Under the pieces are notes generated by a model. It had not been told where the DNA came from and did not search any database. It saw nothing but the letters and a program-made list of their open reading frames with translations. From DATBIO01 sp036556965 (lineage in GTDB: Bacteria > Acidobacteriota > Vicinamibacteria > Fen-336), in assembly GCA_036556965.1 (NCBI GenBank), contig DATBIO010000014.1, positions 1 through 9,410 of the forward strand: DNA of 9,410 bases, in the 5' to 3' direction. Position numbers and translations under genes: made by a program. Positions 1-5,873 of the stretch are shown here, one piece after another; position 1 is the first letter of the stretch, and each line of letters opens with the position of its first letter.

Positions 1-7
1 TCCGGAG

Positions 8-35
8 AAGGGGGGCAAAGTCGCCCCCCTTTTTT
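8..35 (+). terminator. Rho-independent terminator of a gene left of the window
   Basis: A 9-bp stem, AAGGGGGGC pairing with GCCCCCCTT, closes a 6-base loop (AAAGTC) and ends in an unbroken T run. No gene end lies inside the window to its left, so it must serve a + strand gene whose stop is just outside. The same design, including a preceding CCGGA, follows the pilin gene at 805-838. Confidence 0.85.
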
Positions 36-125
36 CGTTCACCGACCCCAGGCGCCCGGGCGCGGGTGACCGGCTCCGCCACGGCCCGAGCGCCCTCACG
101 TTCCCCGGCGCATTTCGTCACCGCG

Positions 126-140
126 CGACAAAAAGTGTCG
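126..140 (+). promoter_or_regulatory. TGTC inverted repeat, candidate enhancer-binding site upstream of the pilin
   Basis: CGACA and TGTCG form a perfect 5-bp inverted repeat around a 5-base A-rich spacer. It carries one TGTC half-site on each strand and one GTGTC on the + strand. The repeat lies roughly 90-105 bases upstream of the start site predicted from the sigma-54 element, which is a normal place for an activator of the NtrC family. PilR of Pseudomonas aeruginosa is reported to recognise (C/G)TGTC-type sites upstream of pilA. Assigning this repeat to a PilR-like protein is inference. It could also be a chance hairpin. Confidence 0.4.
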
Positions 141-163
141 CCGACGGTCGTCCGGCGTGCTTC

Positions 164-176
164 CATCAGTTCTTTA
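164..176 (+). promoter_or_regulatory. IHF-like site between the candidate enhancer and the sigma-54 core
   Basis: CATCAGTTCTTTA fits the IHF consensus WATCARNNNNTTR at every specified position except the first. It lies in the only obviously AT-rich patch of the window (about 163-200), between the TGTC repeat and the -24/-12 element. IHF commonly bends DNA there so that an activator can reach sigma-54 polymerase. Whether this organism has IHF is not known from the window. Confidence 0.35.
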
Positions 177-204
177 TTATGAATAACTTAGACTGGTAAT
201 GGCC

Positions 205-220
205 TGGCCCCGGTCTTGCT
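205..220 (+). promoter_or_regulatory. Sigma-54 (-24/-12) promoter of the pilin gene
   Basis: TGGCCCCGGTCTTGCT matches the sigma-54 consensus TGGCACGNNNNTTGCW at all fixed positions but two. The invariant GG (206-207) and GC (218-219) have the correct spacing. Transcription would start near 231, giving a leader of about 43 bases with the ribosome binding site inside it. Sigma-54 control of pilA through PilS/PilR is established in Pseudomonas, Myxococcus and Geobacter. A weaker alternative is a TAGACT -10-like hexamer at 189-194, for which I see no good -35 partner. Confidence 0.75.
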
Positions 221-256
221 GACGAGTCGGATCGCACACCCATCCGGGAGTGGGTG

Positions 257-266
257 AAAGGAGAGG
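257..266 (+). promoter_or_regulatory. Ribosome binding site that fixes the pilin start
   Basis: AAAGGAGAGG contains AGGAG (259-263), ten bases before the ATG at 274. An in-frame GTG at 250 lies upstream of this site and would put eight extra residues before the prepilin leader, so it is not the start. Confidence 0.8.
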
Positions 267-273
267 GTCTCAC

Positions 274-789
274 ATGCGAAACGAGAAGGGCTTCACCCTG
301 ATCGAGTTGCTGATCGTCGTGGCGATCATCGGCATCATCGCCGCCATCGCCATTCCCAGCCTGCTCCGCGCGCGTGTGTCCGCGAACGAGTCGGCCACGA
401 TCGGCGACGTGCGGACCATCGTGTCCGCCGAGGCGGCGTTCCAGTCGTCCAACAGCGGCTTCTACGGCTCCCTGTCGTGCCTGAACTCGCCGTCCACCAC
501 CGGCTGCATCTCGGGCTATTCGGCCGCGGCGCCGACGTTCATCGACCCGAACCTGGCCCAGGCGGCCCTGACCAAGTCGGGCTACCTGCGCTCGTTCCAG
601 GCCTCGGGGGCCGACCTCAACAACAAGGTCATCGAGTTCTGCTACGCGGCCAGCCCGGCCATCGCGAACCGCACGGGCGTCCGCTCGTTCGGCGGTGACG
701 CCAGCGGCATCATCGGGTCCTCGGCGGGCTCCGGCGCGTGCTGCGCCACCTCGCGCGTCGACACCACGAACTGCCCGGCGCTCAACTAG
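274..789 (+). CDS. pilA: Type IV prepilin (PilA-like), class III signal peptide
   Basis: This gene encodes a 171-residue prepilin, the structural subunit of a type IV pilus or a close pilin-like protein. It should be exported, cleaved and N-methylated by prepilin peptidase (PilD) at the inner membrane, then assembled into a fibre. The leader is MRNEKG, with cleavage after G6. It is followed by FTLIELLIVVAIIGIIAAIAIP, given here as residues 7-28, with Glu at mature position 5 and Pro at mature position 22. This is the usual assembly helix and membrane anchor. The globular domain (about 40-171) holds six cysteines at 69, 78, 123, 156, 157 and 167, so a disulfide-stabilised C-terminal region is likely. 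The end is rich in Ser, Thr and Gly. The start is set by the AGGAG site. A sigma-54 promoter precedes the gene and a strong terminator follows it, so it is probably transcribed alone at high level. It could be a minor pilin or pseudopilin rather than the major subunit, but the solo transcription unit and promoter favour a major pilin. Confidence 0.9.
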   Translation: MRNEKGFTLIELLIVVAIIGIIAAIAIPSLLRARVSANESATIGDVRTIVSAEAAFQSSNSGFYGSLSCLNSPSTTGCISGYSAAAPTFIDPNLAQAALTKSGYLRSFQASGADLNNKVIEFCYAASPAIANRTGVRSFGGDASGIIGSSAGSGACCATSRVDTTNCPALN

Positions 790-804
790 GGCACGCTCGA
801 CCCG

Positions 805-838
805 CCGGACAAAGGGGGGCCTCACGCCCCCCTTTTTT
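805..838 (+). terminator. Rho-independent terminator of the pilin gene
   Basis: CCGGA (805-809) precedes a 10-bp stem, AAAGGGGGGC pairing with GCCCCCCTTT, with a 5-base loop (CTCAC) and a T run to 838. It lies 15 bases after the pilin stop and separates pilin transcription from the ABC operon. It is nearly the same element as the one at 2-35. Confidence 0.9.
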
Positions 839-868
839 GTCCCTGCGCGGGGCCTTCCGCGGTGACGT

Positions 869-874
869 TAGACT
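869..874 (+). promoter_or_regulatory. -10-like hexamer close to the ABC ATPase start (leaderless transcript candidate)
   Basis: TAGACT, inside TTAGACT at 868-874, fits the TANNNT -10 pattern and ends seven bases before the ATG at 882. Transcription would therefore begin at or next to the start codon. No Shine-Dalgarno sequence precedes that ATG, which agrees with leaderless translation. No convincing -35 box is visible at the expected distance. Read-through from the pilin terminator is the alternative. Confidence 0.4.
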
Positions 875-881
875 CTGCGCC

Positions 882-1841
882 ATGACCGACCCCGCCGTCG
901 AGCTGCGCGGACTGCGCAAGGCGTACCTGGTGGGCCATCTCCGGCGCCGCCCGCACGCCGTCCTGCACGACCTCGACCTGACCGTGGAGCGGGGCGAGGT
1001 CTTCGGCTACCTGGGACCCAACGGCTCGGGCAAGACCACCACCATGAAGATCCTGGCGGGGCTGCTCCGCGCCGACGCGGGCACGGTCTCCGTCCTGGGC
1101 CGGCCGCTGGGCGATCCCGCGTGGCGCCATCGCGTCGGGTTCCTCCCGGAGCATCCCTACTTCTACGACTACCTCACTCCGCGCGAGTACCTCGACTACG
1201 CCGGCCGCCTCTTCGGCATCCCGTCGGCCGAGCGCAAGGCCCGGAGCGACCAGCTGCTCGAGCAGGTCGGCCTCGCCCGCTACGGCGGCGTGGCCATGCG
1301 GCGGTTCTCCAAGGGGATGCTCCAGCGGCTGGGCCTGGCCCAGGCCATGATCAACCTGCCCGAGCTGGTCTTCCTCGACGAGCCGATGTCCGGGCTCGAT
1401 CCCATCGGCCGCCGCATGGTCCGCGACGTGATCGCCGGCCTGAAGGAGCGCGGGGCGACGGTGTTCTTCTCCACCCACATCCTCTCCGACGCCGAGAGCC
1501 TGTGCGACCGCGTCGCCCTGCTGCGCGAGGGCCGTCTCGTCAAGACGGGACGGCTGGACGAGATCCTGAGCGCGGGCGACCACCACCTGGAGGTGCTGGT
1601 GGCGGGCATCGGGGCGCCGGTGGCGGAGAGCCTGCCCGGCGCCGTCGGCGCCCGCGCCATCGGCGAGAGGTGGCGGGTGGAGCTGCCGCGCGGCGTCCCC
1701 CTGGGCCCCGTGGCCCACGCGGTGGAAGCCGCGGGCGGCCGCGTCCTGGCCGTGCAGCCGGTGCGACAGTCCCTCGAGGACTACTTCGTGAGCCAGGTGG
1801 ACCCCAGCCGGGAAGGGCGGAAATGGCCGCTGGCAGACTGA
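882..1841 (+). CDS. ABC transporter ATP-binding protein (ABC-2 type; PilH-like by context)
   Basis: This 319-residue cytoplasmic ATPase should drive the permease encoded next to it. Walker A GPNGSGKT is at 45-52, the Q-loop region GFLPE at 86-90, the signature FSKGM at 142-146, Walker B LVFLDEP at 162-168, the D-loop SGLDP at 170-174 and the switch His in STH at 197-199. The Q-loop carries Glu instead of Gln, and the signature departs from LSGGQ. Both changes are usual in ABC-2 (NatA/CcmA-like) ATPases, so the protein should be active. About 90 residues follow the nucleotide-binding domain (from about 228), as in relatives with a C-terminal regulatory extension. An insertion rich in Arg (GHLRRRPHAV, 18-27) sits before the first core strand. 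The ATG at 882 gives a normal N-terminus, and the longer frame from 738 would run back through the pilin end and terminator. Position beside the pilin recalls M. xanthus PilH, but the substrate cannot be read from the sequence. Confidence 0.93.
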   Translation: MTDPAVELRGLRKAYLVGHLRRRPHAVLHDLDLTVERGEVFGYLGPNGSGKTTTMKILAGLLRADAGTVSVLGRPLGDPAWRHRVGFLPEHPYFYDYLTPREYLDYAGRLFGIPSAERKARSDQLLEQVGLARYGGVAMRRFSKGMLQRLGLAQAMINLPELVFLDEPMSGLDPIGRRMVRDVIAGLKERGATVFFSTHILSDAESLCDRVALLREGRLVKTGRLDEILSAGDHHLEVLVAGIGAPVAESLPGAVGARAIGERWRVELPRGVPLGPVAHAVEAAGGRVLAVQPVRQSLEDYFVSQVDPSREGRKWPLAD

Positions 1842-2602
1842 GCCGCACCGCGGCCGTGGCCATGAACACGTACCGCGAGAGCGTCCGCGAGCGGGTCCTC
1901 TACAACCTGTTGTTCTTCGCCCTGCTCATGACCCTCTCCGGCCTCCTGCTGCGCGACCTCTCCATCCGGCAGGACGACCGGATCCTCAAGGACCTGGGCC
2001 TCGCCGCCATCGACCTGTTCGGCACCGTCATCGCCATCTTCATCGGCGTGGGCCTCGTCAACAAGGAGATCGACCGGCGCTCCCTCTACCCGCTGCTGGC
2101 CAAGCCGCTGCGCCGCTCGGAGTTCGTGGTGGGCAAGTTCGCGGGGCTGTCCCTCACCCTGCTCGTGAACGTGGCCGCCATGACGGCCGGGCTGTACTTC
2201 ACCCTGGCCGTGACGCGCCATCCCCTGGACCTCCACATCGCGAAGGCCGTGGCCTGCCTCTACCTGGGCCTGCTCCTCACCGTGGCCCTCGCCCTCTTCT
2301 TCTCCGCCGTGACCTCCGCCGGGCTCGCCGTGGTCTGCACCATCAGCCTGGTGCTGGCGGGACGCTTCGCCGACGTGGTACGAAACATGCCCGAGGTCGC
2401 TCCCTCCGTGCCGCGCGCGCTGGCCCGGGCCGTCTACTTCGCGCTGCCGAACTTCGCGAACTTCGACCTCAAGGACCGCGTGGTCCACGCCGATCCCATC
2501 AGCCCCGCCTACCTCGCCTGGATGGCCGTGTACGCGGTGGCCTACGGCGGCCTCCTCCTGACGGGGGCGGCCGCGGTGTTCGCGCGCCGCGACCTGAAGT
2601 GA
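1823..2602 (+). CDS. ABC-2 type transporter permease (PilI-like by context)
   Basis: This 259-residue inner-membrane protein has six predicted transmembrane segments at about 27-43, 62-79, 106-130, 142-162, 165-180 and 229-253. The cytoplasmic stretch between segments 2 and 3, NKEIDRRSLYPLLAKPLRRS (80-99), is the typical conserved element of NosY/ABC-2 permeases that contacts the ATPase. The gene overlaps the end of the ATPase by 19 bases. A purine-rich GGAAGGGCGG (1811-1820) sits just before the chosen ATG at 1823. An in-frame ATG at 1862 (MNTYRES) has no ribosome binding site but would keep all membrane segments. The overlap implies coupled translation and a stoichiometric complex with the ATPase, two copies of each in the usual arrangement. 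The transported substrate is unknown. By analogy with PilGHI it may support pilus assembly, but exporters of other kinds use the same fold. Confidence 0.9.
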   Translation: MAAGRLSRTAAVAMNTYRESVRERVLYNLLFFALLMTLSGLLLRDLSIRQDDRILKDLGLAAIDLFGTVIAIFIGVGLVNKEIDRRSLYPLLAKPLRRSEFVVGKFAGLSLTLLVNVAAMTAGLYFTLAVTRHPLDLHIAKAVACLYLGLLLTVALALFFSAVTSAGLAVVCTISLVLAGRFADVVRNMPEVAPSVPRALARAVYFALPNFANFDLKDRVVHADPISPAYLAWMAVYAVAYGGLLLTGAAAVFARRDLK

Positions 2603-3552
2603 GGGCCCTCCCCCTGCTCGTGGCGGCGGCCCTGGCCGTCCTGGTGCCCCGGGCCCAGGACGAGCTCGACCGCCTGCGGGCGCAGGACGCCCGCGAGCGT
2701 GCCGTCCTGTACGTCCGCTCGGGGGACCGGCTGCGGCGCCTGGCCCCGGGGTTCCGCTCGCTGCTGGCCGACCTCTACTGGCTTCGCACGGTGCAGTACT
2801 ACGGCGCCCAGATCGCGTACTCCAAGGAGAAGAAGTTCGAGCTGCTCCAGCCCCTGGTCACGATCACCACCCGGCTCGACCCGCGCTTCGAGCTCGCCTA
2901 TCGCTACGGAGCGACGTTCCTGGCCGAGCCGCCCCCCCGGGGCGCGGGCCAGCCGGAGGCGGCGGTGGCGCTGCTCGAGCGCGGCGCGCGGGCCCTGCCC
3001 GATTCCTGGCGGGTTCGCCAGGACCTGGGGTTCTCGCACTTCTTCTACCTGGACGACGCGGCCACGGCGTCGCGCGTCCTCCTCGACGCCTCGCGCATCC
3101 CCGGCGCCCCCTACTGGCTGGTCACGCTGGCCGCCGAGCTGCTCCGCCGCGGCGGCGAGCGGGAGACGTCCCGGCTCCTCTGGCAGCAGATCTACGAGCA
3201 GGCGGACGAGGCGCCGATCAAGGAGAACGCCCGCATGCACGTCCTGCAGATCGAGGCCGCCGACACGGCGGACGCGATCGGCCGCGCGGTCGAGGAGTTC
3301 GCGCGGCAGCGCGGGCGGAGGCCCGCCTCCCTGCCGGAGCTCAAGGCGAGCGGCTGGCCGGACCTCCCCCTCTACGATCCGGGAGCGACGCCTTTCGAGT
3401 ACGACCCGGCCACCGGCCAGGTGGCCGTGTCCCGCCGTTCGCCGGTGTGGGCCCCCGGCTACGCGCGCCGCCCGGAGCGCAGCCCGATCAGGCCGGCCCC
3501 GAGCGCCGCGCCGGTGACGGCCAGCCCCCAGCCGACCGCCCACGGGCGATAG
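2599..3552 (+). CDS. Exported or membrane-anchored TPR protein of the ABC operon
   Basis: A 317-residue protein that starts with GTG overlapping the permease stop (GTGA), so translation is coupled. The N-terminus MRALPLLVAAALAVLV is a short hydrophobic segment and may be a signal peptide or anchor. Residues 52-70 (FRSLLADLYWLRTVQYYG) begin a helical region, and 90-215 hold TPR-like helix pairs, for example TRLDPRFELAYRYGATFL and LPDSWRVRQDLGFSHFFY. After the helices comes a small domain with a P-x-SLPEL motif (242-248) and LPLYDPGATPFEYDPATG (256-273). It resembles the Pro-Asp-Pro-x-Gly-x-Pro-Tyr loop at the end of GspG-type pseudopilins. The last 30 or so residues (from about 287) are rich in Pro, Ala, Arg and Ser and lie in the overlap with the convergent gene. 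They are probably a non-conserved extension. TPR proteins often act as assembly scaffolds. The role here, perhaps periplasmic partner of the transporter and functionally like PilG, is inferred from position only. Confidence 0.85.
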   Translation: MRALPLLVAAALAVLVPRAQDELDRLRAQDARERAVLYVRSGDRLRRLAPGFRSLLADLYWLRTVQYYGAQIAYSKEKKFELLQPLVTITTRLDPRFELAYRYGATFLAEPPPRGAGQPEAAVALLERGARALPDSWRVRQDLGFSHFFYLDDAATASRVLLDASRIPGAPYWLVTLAAELLRRGGERETSRLLWQQIYEQADEAPIKENARMHVLQIEAADTADAIGRAVEEFARQRGRRPASLPELKASGWPDLPLYDPGATPFEYDPATGQVAVSRRSPVWAPGYARRPERSPIRPAPSAAPVTASPQPTAHGR

Positions 3553-5873
3553 CGCAGCACGACGCGATGGCGTCCCGCGGGGGCGGGAACGGCGACGAAG
3601 GCCAGGTTGGCGCGCAGGAGCGGCGCCGGCGCCCCGTCGAGCGTCGCCTTCCAGTTCGGGTCGTGCGTCTGCACGAACACCACGTAGCCCGGCGCCTCGA
3701 GGTCGGCTTCCACCTCGACACGGTCGGGCGCGCGTGCCACCGTCCGCACCGTGGCGCGGAACGCGGGCGCGGCGCGCGGCGCGGCGCTCGCCCCGGACAG
3801 CACCACCTCCCGTGCGGGGTCGAAGTCGGGGGCCACGAGGACGGCCAGGGCGTCATCCCCCTCCGCCGCGCGGCTGCTGCCGACGGCGTACACCTTCGGC
3901 CGCGTCCCCGGCACCGCGTAGAGATGGATCGGGTCCTGGAAGACGCTGCGCGTGGTGGACACGTGGGTGAGCCCGTCCAGCCCGCCCGCGTCGAGGGCGA
4001 CCACGTAGTCGATGGACCCGAGCTGCAGCAGCCGCGTCCGGAGCGGCGTGCCCTCCATCCCCCGGAGCAGGGCGGTGATCTGCGCCTGCTCGCGGGTCTG
4101 GATGCCCTCGATGTCGGGCTCGAAGCCGTAGGACATGCCCCACAACGAGGCCACGGCCGGGAACAGGTACTCGCGCACGGCGATGGCCACGGCCAGGGAC
4201 ACCGGTATGCCCACCGGCTGCACGCGGGACTCGAAGCGGCTGCTGGCCCAGCCCTCGCCTTCGGCGCGCCGCTCGCGGAAATGGATGCGCGAGCCCGGGG
4301 CCATGGCCTCCACCAGCGGGGGCCGGTAAGCGTAGAGCTCGCGGGGCGCCGTGGGGTTCTCCGTGGCGTGGGCGGCCAGCAGCGCGGTCACGGCCAGCAC
4401 GGCCGCGGCCCCGGCCGCGACGGCGCGCCCACGGGGACGGCCGGCCAGGGCGAGGGCCACGAACACCGCCGCCAGCGCCGCGCTGAGGGCAACACCCAGG
4501 GCGGTGGGCTCGAGCAGCTGCGCGTAGGTACGCTCGTCGGGGCGCAGGATCCAGCGCGGGCCCCAATCGTCCGCGCGGGCGGCCAAGGCCGCGGTGGCCG
4601 CGGCCAGGAGGACCAGGGTGGCCGCGGGCACGAGGCGCAGCCACACGCGCTCCCGCCGTCCCGCCGCGCGCCGCCAGGCGTCGAGGCCGAAGCCGGCCAG
4701 CAGGCACGCGCAGAACGCGACGAGGATGAAGGCCTTCACCGGGAAGCGGAACAGACGCAATGGCGGCAGCACCGTCACCGCCGCGTCGTAGAAGAAGGAG
4801 TGGCGCCCGAGGGCGAGGAGCAGGGCGAACGCCGACACCAGGGCGAGGAGGGGCACGGGTCGCCGGCGCCAGGACCCCAGCCCGGCTCCGGCCAGGATCA
4901 CGAGGGGCACCCCGAGATGGAGCGACGAGAGATAGGGCCCTTCGAGCTCGCGCAGGACCTTGCTGGCCGCGTCGCGGAACATGACGTCCCGGAAGAACAC
5001 GGGCAGGGCGACCTGCAGGAGCCCCGCCGGATGCAGGGACCAGAACGTGCGGATCTCGGCGGCGAGCGCGCCGCGCGCCGACCGGGACGCCAGCTCGAGG
5101 GTGGGCAGCCACTGGGCGGCGGAGAGGCCCACGGTGAAGAGGAAGGCGAGGACGCAGGCGCGCAACACCGCGCGCGTGCGGGCCCCCCGCGGCCGCCGCC
5201 AGTCCGCCGCGCCCAGGGCGTGGGGCACCACGAGCACGGCCGCCAGCAGCGACGTCTCGGCTCCGGCCAGGACCGGCGCCGCCATGGCCGCTCCCCACAG
5301 GAACGCGTTGCGCAGGCGCGGGGCGCGCACGGCGAGGTCGCAGAGCAGGAGCGTCCACGGCAGCCAGGACGTCGCGCTCAGGAGGGTGACCATGCTGATC
5401 ATGGAGACCACGGGACCGCAGGCGATCCAGGCCGCGGCGGCCAGGCTGGCCCCGGCGCGCGAGACGTCGAAGCGTCGGGCCAGGCAGTACATCCCGAGGG
5501 CGCTGAAGCAGAGGTGCGCGGCCACCGACGTCGCGTAGTACGTGGCCGGATGCAGGAAGAGGCTGAGCCAGGCCACCGGGTAGGCGGCCTGGACGGAAGG
5601 GAAGGCCCACAGCGGCTGGCCGAAGGCGGCGTGCGGGTTCCACACCGGCCACGAGCCGGCGGCCAGGGCCCGGACGAAGGCGCTGACGTGGGGGTAGTAC
5701 ACGAACTGGATGTCGCGCCCGTAGAAGATGCGGCCGGCGAACAGGACGTCGCGGAGGTGGAAGACGACGACGCCCAGCGGCGCGAGGAGGGCCAGCAGGT
5801 CGGGCCACGGCACGCCCGGGGCCAGGGAAGGGCGCGGAGCCTCCGGCGCCGGGCGCGCCGGGCCGGCGCTCAC
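3459..5873 (-). CDS. YfhO-like polytopic membrane protein, paralogue 2 (putative GT-C glycosyltransferase)
   Basis: This 804-residue protein has roughly a dozen hydrophobic segments and belongs by appearance to the YfhO family, whose Bacillus and Listeria members transfer sugars from polyprenyl phosphate to envelope polymers. The first outer loop carries GRDIQFVYYPH (52-62), PVWNP (76-80) and AFGQPLWAFPSVQAAYP (83-99). Asp54 is a candidate GT-C catalytic or metal-binding residue. LFRFPVKAF (375-383) is a second family landmark. A beta-type extracytoplasmic domain ends with PNWKATLDGAPAPLLRAN (739-756) and LRYRP (775-779), followed by a final membrane helix. It starts with GTG overlapping the stop of the preceding gene (GTGA). 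An in-frame GTG at residue 21 is a weaker alternative that also leaves the first membrane helix intact. The longer open frame upstream of 5873 only shadows the preceding gene. Its 3' end overlaps the convergent TPR gene by 94 bp. Donor and acceptor are unknown. Confidence 0.85.
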   Translation of the reverse strand: MSAGPARPAPEAPRPSLAPGVPWPDLLALLAPLGVVVFHLRDVLFAGRIFYGRDIQFVYYPHVSAFVRALAAGSWPVWNPHAAFGQPLWAFPSVQAAYPVAWLSLFLHPATYYATSVAAHLCFSALGMYCLARRFDVSRAGASLAAAAWIACGPVVSMISMVTLLSATSWLPWTLLLCDLAVRAPRLRNAFLWGAAMAAPVLAGAETSLLAAVLVVPHALGAADWRRPRGARTRAVLRACVLAFLFTVGLSAAQWLPTLELASRSARGALAAEIRTFWSLHPAGLLQVALPVFFRDVMFRDAASKVLRELEGPYLSSLHLGVPLVILAGAGLGSWRRRPVPLLALVSAFALLLALGRHSFFYDAAVTVLPPLRLFRFPVKAFILVAFCACLLAGFGLDAWRRAAGRRERVWLRLVPAATLVLLAAATAALAARADDWGPRWILRPDERTYAQLLEPTALGVALSAALAAVFVALALAGRPRGRAVAAGAAAVLAVTALLAAHATENPTAPRELYAYRPPLVEAMAPGSRIHFRERRAEGEGWASSRFESRVQPVGIPVSLAVAIAVREYLFPAVASLWGMSYGFEPDIEGIQTREQAQITALLRGMEGTPLRTRLLQLGSIDYVVALDAGGLDGLTHVSTTRSVFQDPIHLYAVPGTRPKVYAVGSSRAAEGDDALAVLVAPDFDPAREVVLSGASAAPRAAPAFRATVRTVARAPDRVEVEADLEAPGYVVFVQTHDPNWKATLDGAPAPLLRANLAFVAVPAPAGRHRVVLRYRPWAVGWGLAVTGAALGAGLIGLRSGRRA

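Noticed and set aside
52..63. Perfect 12-bp palindrome GCGCCCGGGCGC in the upstream non-coding region
   Set aside because: All-G/C palindromes of this size arise easily in DNA of this composition. It has no T run or partner site that would suggest a role.
250..273. GTG at 250 as the pilin start
   Set aside because: It lies upstream of the AGGAG site and would put eight residues before the short charged class III leader. The ATG at 274 gives a textbook prepilin leader.
166..825. - strand open frame opposite the pilin
   Set aside because: Arg/Gly/Ala-rich antisense product with no domain, covering the promoter and both sides of the pilin. It is a composition artefact.
1121..1822. Upstream extension of the permease frame through the ATPase gene
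   Set aside because: It translates to Pro/Arg/Gly-rich sequence in the wrong frame of a gene with all ABC motifs intact. The true start is at 1823, next to a purine-rich site.
882..1841. Non-canonical Q-loop (Glu for Gln) and signature (FSKGM) as a sign of a dead ABC ATPase
   Set aside because: Both variants are common in active ABC-2 type ATPases. Walker A, Walker B with its Glu, the D-loop and the switch His are intact.
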